From assembly GCA_014338405.1 (NCBI GenBank), contig JTDE01021441.1, positions 44,399 to 108,398 of the forward strand: a DNA stretch of 64,000 nt, read 5' to 3'. The stretch is from Paragonimus skrjabini miyazakii (taxonomy: Eukaryota; Platyhelminthes; Trematoda; Plagiorchiida; Troglotrematidae). Within the stretch, counting starts at the first letter, position 1; each line of letters begins with the position of its first letter. Made by a program: the position numbers and the translations under genes. Shown here in pieces: positions 39,016-52,559 of the stretch. The notes under the pieces were generated by a model. That model did not search any database. It was not told the DNA's origin and saw only the letters and a list, made by a program, of their open reading frames with translations.

Positions 39016-41541
39016 AGAAACTCCACAAATTTACGAAGTGGGATATGGTCTCTCCTGTATTACGGAGGAAATGCTTTTAGTACATGTTGCAACTGCATCA
39101 CTTGAGTCAGTAGTTCTGGGTAATTAAATTTCAGAAAGAAATTTCCAATACTTTGTACAAAGTGTTAGGTTCGACGAACGTCACTTTTTAGGCATTGTTA
39201 TAGTGTGATCCGGGAAAAGCTAATGACGAGCAGGTCGTATCCTTGGTTACGTGGTGGGATGTAGATTGGATTTCAGGTTGTCAGAGCCAAGTATACGGAA
39301 GATTCACGGGTGCGATGGTATGACCCAGTGATCCGTTCTGGGATGACTGGGATTGCCAGGACGGCGTGGACCCACTACAATTCTCATTTTTCTTATATGA
39401 TTCTAGAAGATGAAGAATATAAACGAATTACATATCTCGTAAAATTGTTCCCTGAACAGAGGTGATTCTTTGTGGGGGGGGGGGGCACTGTAACTCGAAG
39501 TATTCCATGTTCAGACTTTGTTCAGAGTATCTGTAACTGATGAGTTCAAAGACAATGCCTGCCCTGAAGTGTGGGACTGAAGGTGATCGACGAGTGTGAA
39601 ATGGGGAATCTGAAGTAGACTGTGATAGTTACGTTAAGGCAGCCAAAGTAAGTTACACGACATGTTCATGTAGCCGAAGGTGTGCAAAAGCAGACAAATG
39701 GATTGCGACCCTCTTGTCAGATCGGGTTAACCATTCATCGAGGTGGACAAGCGTAAATTATAGTGAAACCAAAGTTTTTACTCATACCTAATCAGAAAAA
39801 CACAAAACATGTTACCTAAGGATTCAGTACGTCGTCCGAAGTCTCTCACACAACTCTCTTTCGAGAGTGGACGGAGCAGATCTTCTTCAACCGCTTGGTT
39901 TATTTGTGATTTTGCGAGCAATAAGAAATTGACACTGTGTTGAGTTAGACTGTCTCATGACTGTTGCTAATTCGACAACCCAGTTGCATTTCCCTGAAAG
40001 TCAAAATACTGCCTTTTTCAAACTCCGTAAGTCAAGTTCCTCCAGGTATGTTTTGTAATGCAAAATGTGCTTTCTGTAAATGGTCTACGATCGATAAGAG
40101 ATCGTTACTCAGACGACAATCAGCATGTAGTGTGTGTGAATGAAACTCAGCACTGGAAGCGAAAGCTGTTTTTCAAATTGCAATGTTCTGATTATTGTAA
40201 GACAGAGAGGTTTGGGTTTATCATGCTGCTTAGATATTTTTGCAGATATAGAAAAACAACGTAGATGTTAAGTGATGTGTATTTTTTACCTATATGTGCG
40301 ATCAAAGGATGTATACGAAAAGATCTGATGTCCATATGAGTATGGGACTGACAGTAGAGGTTTTCCTACTCGGATAAAAGAGCCGTTGGACACAAAGTAG
40401 CCTGAACGAATGGGTTGGTAAGCTTAAGTCAGACAAGGTGAAAACAAAACGCGAACAACTACTTCAAACCAGCATGAATCATCGGATGAGTTCAATTTTT
40501 CGATGGGTCAATAACATTCTATAAAGATCTACTTGTCTAGGGAATAGTTTTTGTGAAGTTTCCCCAATAAGTTGGTGATGGACTACGAGGAAGACAACGC
40601 TTTATGTTTGAAATGACTGAGTGAAAACCATGCACTTTTCGTTACTTCGTCTATCAGATGGATGGGGAGAAAATTAGTTACAAAGTGCACTTAGTTAAAA
40701 AGAATACATTTTGATACATGCAAGTAAAAACAGTAATGAAGTGTGTTAACCAGGTGTCATTTAAACACCTTCGCACTAACTACTAAGCTTTTGATGCCGA
40801 TGTGTTATTCACGAAATGTTTAGTAATCACCAGACTAAAATTTCATACAGAAGTTGTAAAGGAAACAAGAAGATTAGCATTTCTCATGTTTGTTAAAAGC
40901 AATTTTATCAGAGTTTGTGATCCTTGTTGAGAACGTTTACAGACACGCTGTTCGAAGAAGGATGAGTCTCAGAAAAATCTGACATCTATCCAGTTATAAG
41001 CGCATTACAGACAACTTGAAGGAGATTAAACCGTCACCCGCAAAATTATCAGCGCACCAGGTAACTCAGCAATAACTGTCTTCTCACTAAGTTAACATGA
41101 ACGCTTGAGGAATCAGTCTCTGAAATTGAAGCATGGAATGAGCTGATTTTTATGTAGACAGAAGTTCTTTACAGTTAAGTTTGTGTTGTCTCCATAATCA
41201 CGGCTGAGTTGAATGAGAGTTCCAAAACTCTACTCGATCGGTACACACATGAGAGAAGATCCACGCTATAAATTTCTTAATCAACTTCTACGCCTGAAAG
41301 TAAAAAACTAACAGCATTTGTCAGAAAGTTGTTTCGGTACGTTTTACTGTTCGATATAGATGTGGCACAACATTGATTGTTTTCTGAGTTATGAACCGTC
41401 CAGCAAAATTTATCTTTCGAATGACGGAAACAGGAACACAGTGAAAAGTACTAACTGATGACCAGAGGCAAACAGTGGGAACAATAGAAATCCTAACTAA
41501 CAAGTGCAGTTACACGAGAGAGTGAAAGACCGATAACTCAC

Positions 41542-41640
41542 TCTTCAGCCTCCACAGAATTAGCACGGGCGACATACGAGAGGGGGATGTAACCGATCAG
41601 CCCGGTAGGTATATGCTCGACTAGCAGCCATTCGGAATCA
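41542..41640 (-). CDS. Src-family kinase, second exon: SH3 second half
   Basis: This 99-nt exon lies between acceptor TTCCCACAG (ending at 41641) and donor GTGAGT (from 41541). It completes codon 367 and encodes residues 368-399 plus two bases. It reads EWLLVEHIPTGLIGYIPLSYV, split here as EWLLVEH then GYIPLSYV: Trp371 matches the first Trp of the SH3 WW pair (second Trp replaced by Leu), and GYIPLSYV (383-390) supplies the Tyr, Pro and Tyr of the ligand surface. It ends with AEAE-type residues leading into SH2. The length is exactly that of vertebrate src exon 4, and its phases match the neighbours. It is too short to show up as a conventional open reading frame and was found by its GYIP signature. 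Confidence 0.92.
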
Positions 41641-43499
41641 CTGTGGGAAGAGGGAAAGAAAACAAATGAAAAATAAATAAAAACCCTGGACGCATGCAAG
41701 CACCATTCTTAACGAGTGAAGCATAATTGATATACTTGGTTCATGACACTCACTGAAAAACTATCGCTTCCAAGTACACATTTTTATCATTGGTTGGATT
41801 TATCGGGTGGTGAGACGAATTCCAAACTATGGGCGAAGTTTATATACATCAGGCAACGAGTTTTGTGTGGATCGCACCTGCTGAGGTGTTTTAGAGTTTA
41901 CATGATCGTAAGCGATGTAAATTAACAACTAGAAATGAAATATTTTTCACTGGTTGGACGATGAATGGCTACTTAGCGTTGTACTACAGCAAGATATATT
42001 GGAAAAAGACGCGAATTAGAAGGCTGCACGAACATGCATAACAGTGTTTGGAGTGGGCCAGGCTCCAGTGATATAATTCGGGATCTACCAGTGTGAGTGA
42101 CGTCATAAGATTGGACTTTTACGATCGTTGACTGTTTGGTTACATTCGACTTATGAAGTCCGAATCTCACATAAACAAAAAAGAATCAGTGAACTAGTTT
42201 TGGATCCGACATATTTAATACATTGAAGGATCTATGAATCTAACTATGACAAGTTCGGTCACAGATAAACGTTTTACCCAGAGCAACGTGACGCTTATCG
42301 CACAGTGCGTTTTTACACTATCTAGGTTAATGCGGAAGAAGCAGTTAGTCGATCAGTATACGACGGCATTTTCGAAAATAGACGACATCATCTCCCTTAG
42401 GGTGCGGGTTAAAGTAAGGATATACAAAGCTGTAGTGGGAAACTAGATGAATGGAAAACAACAGTAGTTGCTTCAGATGGTATACAGCTTGATTAGCTAT
42501 TAGTGTTGAGCCACGTCTAGCCATCACAGTGACCTTTGATCATACAAGTTCGTTGTCAGTGTTCTCGGACTAGTGTTCACATAACGAAATTCGAGTGTGT
42601 TGAGCGATGAAGCGGCATTTGAAAAACTCAGAAAAAGATTAACTGAAAGGTTGAGTGCCTCTGATGTATGGTGTAGCCTGAAAGATGAAGGTTTTGACAG
42701 GAAGATTTGGTCCTGTAGTCAGTTGTTAATTTTCGGAATGGAACCTAAAATACAACGTTACTTTACGCTTTGATACCTTGTCAAAACTGCGGTATAATCC
42801 TATCTAATAACGCTCTTAGACTTTGACGTAATTCTAAACCCAATTCCAGATTTTATATTTGTCCGTATAGTCTTCGATGTGATGGTCATGCCTAGCACAT
42901 TAGAGCAGATTCAACCAGAACAAAAAAATAACTATGCACAACTATTAGTAATGTTAACCACTAAGTCAACGGTCTGAGTTCTTTTGCTGGAAATAAACAG
43001 GAATGAATCCCAACGACTGACCATCTCAATTGTATCCACGGCTCGGTTAATCGCTCGTTAAATAATTACCACTACTAATGACGTGTTTGGTGTGTAGTGC
43101 TTTACAAACATAACAGGTTTCAATCAAAGACTGTGTGACACGAATAGGGATTGCAGTTACTGTATCCCCTGCTGGGAAAATCCTGTGGGTGGGCTTCCAG
43201 ATGTGTTGATTTAGTCGTGTGTGATAAGGGTCAAATGGCGTAGTGATCAACAAGATTGTCATGTAGATACATGGACTGGAGGTGAAATCCAGGTTGGGGC
43301 AGAGATATGCATCGCTAGCATTCTGTAACAAAGGTCAAAACTCAAAGCAGTTGCTGTTGTTTGGAAGAGGCTATACAAAAAACTCATCTACATCTGGACT
43401 TTGTGTTCAAATGCGAATGGTGCTCAGCTCACTCTATTTAAGCAGTATTGGATTGCTTCAGGTAAATCTATGAATTCAACCTGATTAAGTAGTCGTGGG

Positions 43500-43690
43500 T
43501 GTGGGGTTATGGACTGGAGAGTCAACTTGACAGTGGCTGCGTTTGCTCTTCAGCATTGCTGATTGAACGTCAATAGGGCAGGTTCGTTTTAACATATGGA
43601 TAAGAAAGTACACCGGTGATCGCTCCCAGTATGAGTGAAACCTGAGTCTAGCACTTTCTTTCAGTGTGAACCAGAAATGTGTGAACCCAA
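43500..43690 (+). repeat. tRNA-derived SINE, diverged
   Basis: GACAGTGGCTGCGTTTGCTC and the tail AGTGAAACCTGAGTCTAGCA with TTTCAGTGTGAACC match the family loosely. Confidence 0.4.
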
Positions 43691-45319
43691 ATGAATGATA
43701 TTCAGGTGACTGGTTATCAGCTACCCGGAAGTGTACAGAGACACCTAATATGAACTTGTTCAGTGTGAAACAACAAACAAACTGAACATAACACGCACGA
43801 GGAAGACAAAGGACAATGTACTGATCCCCGTTCCATTGTCATCCATTTGCACTAGATGGTACCCAAAGGAAAGGGAAGCCATTGAATTTGGTTGTCTGAC
43901 TCATTACCAGACCATGAGTCACGCGGCACGGACAGTGTGAAGCGGAAGTGAAACATATGAAGGTTTGTAGTGATCAAACCACTCAGAAATACAATTTGCC
44001 TGTACTCAGTGTGGCAGTTTGCCAAACATAGTTCATAGTGAGATGGACGGATTTGAAAGGTGGGGGCGGGTGAAAGTAGTTGACGTTCTCAGAATTATCA
44101 GCTGATACCTTTTATTAGTCAGATAAACAGGTATGTGAGCAACTTGTGGACATGAATGAACAAGACAGGTCTACCTGACGTTCGTTTAAGGTGACAGAAA
44201 GGGATACTTAACGGGGTAAACCACGTGAACGGGAATTAACCGACAGCCGTTAATCCAGATTGCTTTCACTGGAGACAACAATATTTTCAAGTGGAGGAGA
44301 AAACAATGTGGCAGAGAAAACAACTCTGAGTGCTTTTAAAAAAATACACGAGAAGGAAAGAACATGATGAAAGAAATATATCACTAGTTAATTACTAATG
44401 GCTGCACCACTGTGATCGCTGTGTGATGGTACAGAGGGTTAGATATGGGTTAGACACTGTCAACGATGGTTCCATTAACATGAATATTAGTTCAGTATCT
44501 AATTAACGGTTTGCGGGCCAATTGCAGCAGAGCTCGTCGGACTCGTTTGGGTAGAAACAGAGGATATATCCAAGAAATCAGTCACAATAAATGCTCAAAT
44601 AACAACCTACACTTGAATTTTAGTGGGACTGTTTCGTTACTTACATTTAAGTTTCATGAGACCAAGTAGATCAATGATAAAAATTGTGTACATCTGAAAG
44701 ACACATTTCACAAGTTAATCTACTGGGATGATTTCAGTGGACCACAATGAAAGTCTTACTTGGCTCAGTTCTCTCATAAATTCTCCTCAGAGTTCGTTCT
44801 TATCACATCCTCATCTAGTCACAAGAAGGACGTAGAAGAACTAATGATACCCTTTTTGGTTAACCAGTTGATTGAATCAGTTAGAAGTGTGGAGTAACAA
44901 AATTACACATTATTTATGATTTCCTAGCTAGCGGTATCCTAGGATAGTGGAAATGTGAAAACGAAATGAAACTAAAAAGTGAGGTTTTCAAGTGAAAAAA
45001 CGACAAGATTGGGAGGACAAGTTTTTCTGGTTCAATATGGATCCTGGTTCATTTACACGAAAGAACATTTCAGATTTAAATGATAAATTTGGATGTGGAT
45101 TATGCATCGCTAACCTCTAACAAAAACTACTTGTAGGCTGATAGACAGTCAAAACATACCCGGATATCGGCACAGTTTAAAAACCTGAAAGAAGCACTAC
45201 TAACGAAAAAATGAGAGGAGAAATTGCCGAATCTTCATAAATAAGTTGTGTCGATATTATATTGATATAACTTGAAATACACCCAGATTTCGTTACACAT
45301 TTTGGGTTTGCATAATCCA

Positions 45320-45490
45320 TTTTAACCAGCTCTCTTCAAGAAGAGGCATTAGACTGGAGTTTCGTCTTTGCTGGAACTCGTCTGCAATATGTAAACCTAT
45401 CATAATTGACAGTTGAACTGTGGGTACACTTTCATGAGGAAATCGTATTCACCGCTGCGCCACTGGCCTCACTTAAGCATGAACAAATGA
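45320..45490 (-). repeat. tRNA-derived SINE
   Basis: Minus strand: GTGAGGCCAGTGGCGCAGCG, then GCAGACGAGTTCCAGCAAAG and ACGAAACTCCAGTCTAATG, matching the family order. Confidence 0.65.
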
Positions 45491-48400
45491 TCAAACACAA
45501 GCGTACAGTCACATTAGCTTGTCAACAGTGTTGCAATATATTGATCGCATCGACAAGCAGACAAGGTAAGTGACCCGTTAACTATGGAAATAATTAAACT
45601 TGAGCTGAGCGACGTTTTGAATATTGATGAGAAGTAGGGAATTTTTGGATGATTGATGCGAAAAAAACAAATGTTTGCAGTCCATAACGTATCGTTCCTC
45701 ACCGTCATCACAGAAAGGATAAAAGAAAAGCCAAGGTTCAAATATGCCATGATAATGTATATTTAAGTTTTGAATTTTCCTGAGGCAACAGTAATTTTTG
45801 CATAACTAATTCAATGGATAAAGCAGTAAAAGACTGTGTTTACGCAGAAAAATGTTGTAGATTAAAAATAGTTTGTATAAAAGGCTTGTAATTTTTGACT
45901 TAATAAATTTACGTGGCGAAACCTAAACTATTCACAATACACGATAAGTGTTATCTTAGATTGCCTTGTGAACAGAGTTCTTTCACGCAGTGTCAACATC
46001 AAGTAGATATGCAACTAGAATAAAAATCAGACAGTGAAGTCTATCGTTGCGATCAATATTTGGATAACGAGCTAGGTTATTAGGATTGTGGGAAGGAACG
46101 TTACTCTAAAGTTTTTAAAAACATTCATCGTGGCCACAGACTACCACTTGTCAGATCTGTGTGAATTCCTGTACATAAGTTTAGCGAACACGTCCAGTTA
46201 CGAAGCATCCACTTGATTGCAAAGGAGGGCTAATCATCACAATCCAACAAATGTATTGCTCAGTATAATTTTATTAATCAACACAATAGCATCTTGTTTA
46301 AAATAACCTCCTCACAAACTTTAGTGGATGCGTTTTAATAGGTCACATAGAGTACGACAACAGAGTCTGCGTATTCAATTTCTTTGTCTGGTTATTTTTG
46401 AGACATACAGTTTGTTATGACTACTCACTGTGATTGTTGAATTCCAAGCCTATTGAAATCACTGTTCTACCGCAAAGTCACTGGTGCAATTGGATGCATA
46501 TCGGAGTTCAGAGAAAGACTGGGGGATATACACATGGGGTTAAATACCTAATTGGAGTATCATACAAAAATGCAGATAAAGAGCGTAGCTGACTGGTGCC
46601 GAGAATGTGTTTAATGTTCAATCAAACTGGAATGCCTAACCCAACAGAAGCCCCTAAAATTAGTCATCTCACTTAACACCAAGATACTGAGTTGTGACCG
46701 AACGCTGCTATCAACATTCCTGTGAAAAGAATTACGGATGTTCGACCATTAGTGTACTGTGCAGAAAGTCTTCAGCCAGAGTGACGTCAAATGGATCCCG
46801 ATTTGTCTATGCTGCAGGCTTGATTCCTTATAGCATTGTACCATGCGTATCGCTTTAGTGCCCAATCCTTTCCTTCTTTCTTGACTCTTCGTGAGTGGGA
46901 CTACGCGTATTGTACGTCTGCATAGAGGCTTTGAGTCAAGTAACTTGTGTAAACATACCGAAGGGTTGCCTGATTCACACATTCGAAGCGAAATGCTACT
47001 AGTTATCTTTAGAAGGTGTCTGTCTTCAGTGCAAGTGATCACTTCGAGTGGGCTGCTTCCAAAAATACGTTTTATACTGCAATACTTTTCTTAAGTTGTA
47101 GTCCACGAACAAACAGCTTTACTGAAGGTGTGTTGAAACTGCGAGCATGTAAGAAGTTGACAGTTCACCTTTCTGAGTGTACACAGAGTACTGTTGATTT
47201 GACGACTTGGATGTCAGTACTCAGTGTCAATGGGTAAAGTAAGAAACACATAAATAATTGACCTCGAACATGAAGTACTCAGGCATGTCGGAGTGTGACC
47301 TTATATGTGAGGTGAGGCATTTTATGCACACCTACTAAGGTGATCGTTCTGGTTTGACTGAAAACTGAGGGTAATCTTGGAAATTATAAGTTGTGAGTAG
47401 CGAGAGAACTTTTGGTTCAATATGTGTAGATAGTAAACGATCTGGGAAGTGCAAATCGATCGTTAATATTGTGTACAAGTGTTGCTGGTGACAGACGACG
47501 TAGCACTGTTCGGTCAGCGTTTTAGTCGTATATCATCAAAAACACGACGGACTTCCCGATGCCATTCAAGTGTTACACAGAGAAAGCAGTAACTGAAACA
47601 TTCGTTGGCGTTGGTTAAAAAATCCATGCAACAACGTTTCGGACGATTCATTCTTAATCGGTTGTTTTCAAACATTCAGCAAAACATCCATTTGTAAGTA
47701 ACGATCAAGTGAAACCCGTTCCGGTAGTTCGGCAACGCTTGTAACCGCGTCAAAAATCAATGTGAAATGCCCTAAACTGCTGAGGTCTTCACTATGTGTT
47801 TGCGAAGTAAGTATCCATCACTACTCATTGATCACACGAAACTGTTACTGTGGACAGGCCACCTGACAAATTCACTAATACTCTAAATGACTATGAGTTA
47901 TTATGAAAACTGCCACTCACAGGTCAGGTCTTGTTGGTGAAATTCATATTCCATGGGTTAAGATAATACATTTAATTGTTTATTGTCGTAAAGGTTTGTG
48001 GATTTCGCATACGAGGTCTTTCGAAACACCAGATACGTCTCTCAGTATCGATCACTTTGTACATTAAAAAAACAGCTAAACTGCACGGGATAGTTTGCGT
48101 CTATTAGGCAAACTAGTTAGATAGGGTTAATTTGGATTCGTACAAACGTCTGAGTGGGTGGTTTACAGCTGTGAGGGTCGAATACTGTATGTCGTCTCGG
48201 TAAGACACTTCGGTGCGGGGCTTAGCAACATGTAAGACATTAGGTGTACGAAGAGCAATCGTGTGCACAGATTAATTGGTTCATTAGTCGTCTATGAACG
48301 GAGAAATCACAAAGAGAGGTAAACTAAGGTCCGATAGAACACAGGATTGCCGAAACTCTGATGAACCACAAGAAGGTTGTGGAGGATGAGGCGTGGAACA

Positions 48401-49547
48401 CGAAAGCGAGAAAGAGGCACTGTTATAACACAGTTACGTATGCTTACGTTGTTTCGTCATATAAACTCTTTTCGTAGGAGACTTATCCTTAGACAGGTTG
48501 AATGTCTTTGTAAGGTCAGTTTGAAAAAACCACGAGGAAAATTTACGTGGTTCGAATACGTTTAAAACTTTAAACAACTAGTTCCTTTCTAAGGTTTTAA
48601 CAAAACAGTTGGAATACAGAGAGTGGTAGATGAAGTTATTTCGCACTAACTAATCAGTACCAAATTTACATTAATGTGAATCGCCTTTTGCAAATCAATC
48701 AATTAGGAGGTGGGATAGAAAATGTCACCAAGTCAAGGACAGGGTCAAGTTCACGAGCGATTGTCTATGGACAAAAGGCCAGTCTTGGTCGGTTGATTGC
48801 AACCACCTCAGTAGGCCTTAGGAAGTTCGGATTAGAATGAAGTAAGAAGATGCTGAATGCATAAGCTGGGTCAATAACGCAACCAGAACGTGGTCAAAAC
48901 GTGTCTACCACCTGCGGCCACTGATTGTTTGCATGTTTCAACGACATTTCCGTTCTCCAGTAACATGGACCTCTGCACCCACTTAGGCAAATGTTTCCTC
49001 ATTCTGGAAATTAAGCCCTCCGTGGTCCTGCTTATTTATGTAGTCTGATTTATACTGTGGTTTCTCTTAAAAACAGTTGTACGTACGCCATCTTTTTTCT
49101 CACAGTAATCCCCTGTTTAGATGATGGCATCGGTTTACTAAGTCTTTTTCTCTTGGGGGTTACCGTCGCATTGTAATACGGATGTGTGCAAGCCTAATTC
49201 CTCTGCAAGGCTCTCCTGCGTACACTTTCGCCCCGCTTATGTAAATAGTATATTCATTATTGCACCCTTAAGACAGACCAGTGTACTGATTGCACCGCGT
49301 GGATTTCTTATAGACACATTTTCAAATAGAGCCAGTCCCCCGGTGACTTATGAACATGTCTAGAAACGGTAAGTAATTATCAGTCACAAATTCACACGTT
49401 CCGTTCAGATTGGAATGAAAATTAGTTAAGTACCACACCAGGTTACCTAATGTCTGTTCGGAGCGACTAATTATATTAGTACGTGATCGACGTAATGTTT
49501 GTAATATGACAGGTGTGTTATGTCTGTGGTTAACTCTTGCTGTGTCC

Positions 49548-50197
49548 TTAACATGGAAATTCTTCTAAGATAGGCTCTAATGAACTTCCCACAGCTACCC
49601 CATCTATTTGACGGTAGTACCAATCAAGAAAACGGGAGCTGACATTTTCAGTGCACAGTATTAAAGCTTCCCTCAGAATATCAATAGCCAGTGACACAAT
49701 AATGTGACTCGTTTCAACAGTCTCACATGTATAATCAGTCACCTCGTGCAGCGGAACATTCGTGAACATTGAATGAACGTCTACGGAACATATCAGCTCA
49801 CTGACAAGGTCAATTTTTGTCTGGGTCAATGATCAATTGAAAAAATCATCAACATAATATGCCTGATACTCTTTGTTTTAGTGGAGTTAGAATGGCGACC
49901 AACCAGCTTGTCAGCTTATGGTATATGGAAGTTGTCATCGCCAGAATAGACTTAAGTGGCATCCTACACTTATTTGTCTCACACAGGCTGTAGAGTTGAG
50001 GTGTTGATGACCCACACAGTCTAACAGCCTTATATTTTACCTTATCAATTCTTCGTAATTGCAACAGAAGTTGAAAATGTACTCTAATGTGACGTTCTTT
50101 GTCAGTGATACGAGTCTGGTACTTCTTTTTGAAAATAACTGCCTGAACAGTCTATGGACGACGACAGTTATGATCAAATGTGAGCGATGTTCAATCT
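49548..50197 (-). mobile_element. Penelope-like reverse transcriptase remnant, minus strand
   Basis: Minus-strand frames read LRRIDKVKYKAVRLCGSSTP then LYSLCETNKCRMPLKSILAM (50064-49849), and VDVHSMFTNVPLHEVTDY and WYYRQIDGVAVGSSLEPIL (49829-49548). GSSTP.LY...K, FTNVP and DGVAMGSPL-like motifs mark the Penelope class. Frames are interrupted between blocks, and the upstream part runs into the N gap 50198-50297. The catalytic YxDD region is missing downstream. Confidence 0.78.
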
Positions 50198-50297
50198 NNN
50201 NNNNNNNNNNNNNNNNNNNNNNNNNNNNNNNNNNNNNNNNNNNNNNNNNNNNNNNNNNNNNNNNNNNNNNNNNNNNNNNNNNNNNNNNNNNNNNNNN
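50198..50297. other. Assembly gap (100 N) in Penelope remnant
   Basis: Exactly 100 N, upstream of the minus-strand Penelope reverse transcriptase piece. Confidence 0.98.
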
Positions 50298-52559
50298 GGG
50301 ATTGCCAGGTATGTCGATTTAACATATGTGAGTGTGTGCCATATGCAACTGTAGCCTCACGCTATTAAATGCAGCTGACCGCTGCGCACATACGTGCTCT
50401 TTTTAGACGGGTAAGACGAACGAGATTAACTTTCTAATTAGATGGGACAAGTCTGGATAGGGATTGATGACGAGGCTATTAGAGAAACGTAACCACATGA
50501 TTAAGTGCGGCTGGTTATGATAAAGCCAAACTAAATGACAACATATTAATGAGCCCCTTTCTATGTATTCAAAGCAGTAATAGTAGTAGTAATAACGTTG
50601 ATACTGATGAAAGTAACTACTACCTATTACCGTAGCTTCAAGTTCATGCAATTCGGAGGTAAGCATATCTGTATCGTTTGTCAAAGTTAAGCACCTTTTA
50701 AGTCAAATACTTTTCAGAGAATTGACGGCCAAAGCAGTGTTTACAAAGTGGATCCAGTGTATACAACAAATTCGAATGAAAAATTTAAACAATCGGAACT
50801 GTTGGCATAATTAAATCCTTTGGTTATCTCGACGTGGATTTTACATTGTTACCCTTTATAACACAAACTGACGTGCTGTACCATATGCCAGCTGCACATC
50901 AGCGGACTACCTTAAACTAGACAGCAGAAGAATATGAGGTACCCGAGGTTCGAAGCAACAACCATGTGAGAGTAGTGAATAGTGCCGCAGTCAGTAAACT
51001 ATCGATAACAAGTTATAAAGTTTTAGTATTTGTAAGTTTATCAAACGACAAACGATATAAGTCCGAACCTACAATAATCAATAATGACTGGCGGTAACGA
51101 TAAAAAGAGTTTAGTTGGCATGTAGTCAGTGAATTTTTGTGGTGTTTGCAATTTTATGGTTCATAGTAATAAATTTAAGTGGGAGGGAGGAATGGATTTT
51201 CCGATATGTTATTGTTTCCATATTTGTTGGAGAATGACTTACACTAGACGGTTTATAAACCTGATAAACAATGGACAGGTGTAAATAAAAAAGAATTTTG
51301 AAAAAACCACTCGCGTGTAGTCCTGTTAAGAGCAAACACCGAAACACATTCAAGCAACAATTTCAAATATTTAGTTGCCTGAAAGAGTGGGCTGAAATTG
51401 TGACTGGGAACCGTGTAGGACACATGGTCATTCATGTATGCACTACTAATTAATAGTACAGCAGGTCTGTAAAACGCAAGCAGAATTATTTGTGAAAAAT
51501 CCATGCTTCGGCTGGATTCAAGTAAACGACAGAGCCGTATGCCCCTACGTAGCATGTGCTTTATAAACAACGTTACGAATCCATGGTAGGAACCTGGAAC
51601 TTCCATATTAAGACTGCATTACTCATCTAGATCATCAAGAATTCGGTGTCCCAGATCATCCAGGAAACGGACTGTTATGGTAGAATTATATAAACCATCC
51701 AGCACATATGTCTACCGGCAGGGTCATTGAACGTCGTAAATGAATTGTTGATAAATACTACAACCAGTCGAGTCCACCGACCCAGGCATTACCACAGAAG
51801 CGCGCAGAGTATTTCAGTACGAACAAGCCAAAATTGCAACGAAAGTATGTTTACACAATAGTAATCCTATCCAGTACTCTAGTTTCTGTGAACGACCGAA
51901 CTTAATAAATGTTTTTATTGACAATGTCATGCGTTTTTAGATGCAAAAGAATGTATGAAGTTTCAGCTGAAGCTGTCTGTTTATGGAGTGGATTGCCAGA
52001 AATCTTCTGGACAGCTTAAAAGCTTCTTCAGATAAAAAGGCTTAACACCAGGAGTTGAGATGTAGTGAACCAATAGACTAATATAGTATACCGTCCGCAT
52101 CGAAATCTAAGGATGGCGTTCGTTTTTGAGGCTAGTTTTGTCAACCAGAAGTCAAGTATGCACATCATACGAACCAGTCCAATGTAATGTAGCACATTTA
52201 GGAATGTTCCGAATTTAATTGGAAAAGTTCATTTTCTGATGAAGTGAGGTGGAAAGCAGGAAGGATTGGTAAGAAAAAACCGTATTTTTAAGCACTTTTT
52301 CATTAGCTCCTCAGTCTCACTTCAAGACGAAAAGCGGCGTCTCAGAATGCTGTTGTCACGCGAGTTGAAAATAGTTAGATTCGGACTGTTTTGCTCTCGT
52401 CTCAGCATCAAAGTGGTTACGTTATCTCTTTACTAAAGATTATAGAAGCTTGCCCTTTGACTTCACTGTTTCAGTTGTGGTGACTTTTACTATGACGTTT
52501 TGTATGACTCTTCTAAATTTGTCCAAAATCGGAGGGACATCCTTTACGGAGATTCAACC

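Larger units (their letters stand above)
14921..41541 (-). other. Intron 2 of the kinase gene (26.6 kb)
   Basis: Donor GTGAGT at 41541 and acceptor TTCATTTAG at 14921. It holds Penelope pieces at 18478-19257, 21205-22620 and 27287-27493, a GC-rich tandem duplication at 22690-23110, SINE copies near 25.6, 31.4, 37.1 and 38.9 kb, and a possible nested exon at 37422-37664. I see no gene in 15601-18477, 19258-21204, 23111-25599, 27494-31369, 31861-37089 or 39016-41541; open frames there are short and resemble no family. Confidence 0.9.

Noticed and set aside
51253..51606. 117-codon minus-strand open frame
   Set aside because: No recognisable domain or start context; lies in intron with no splice signals of note.
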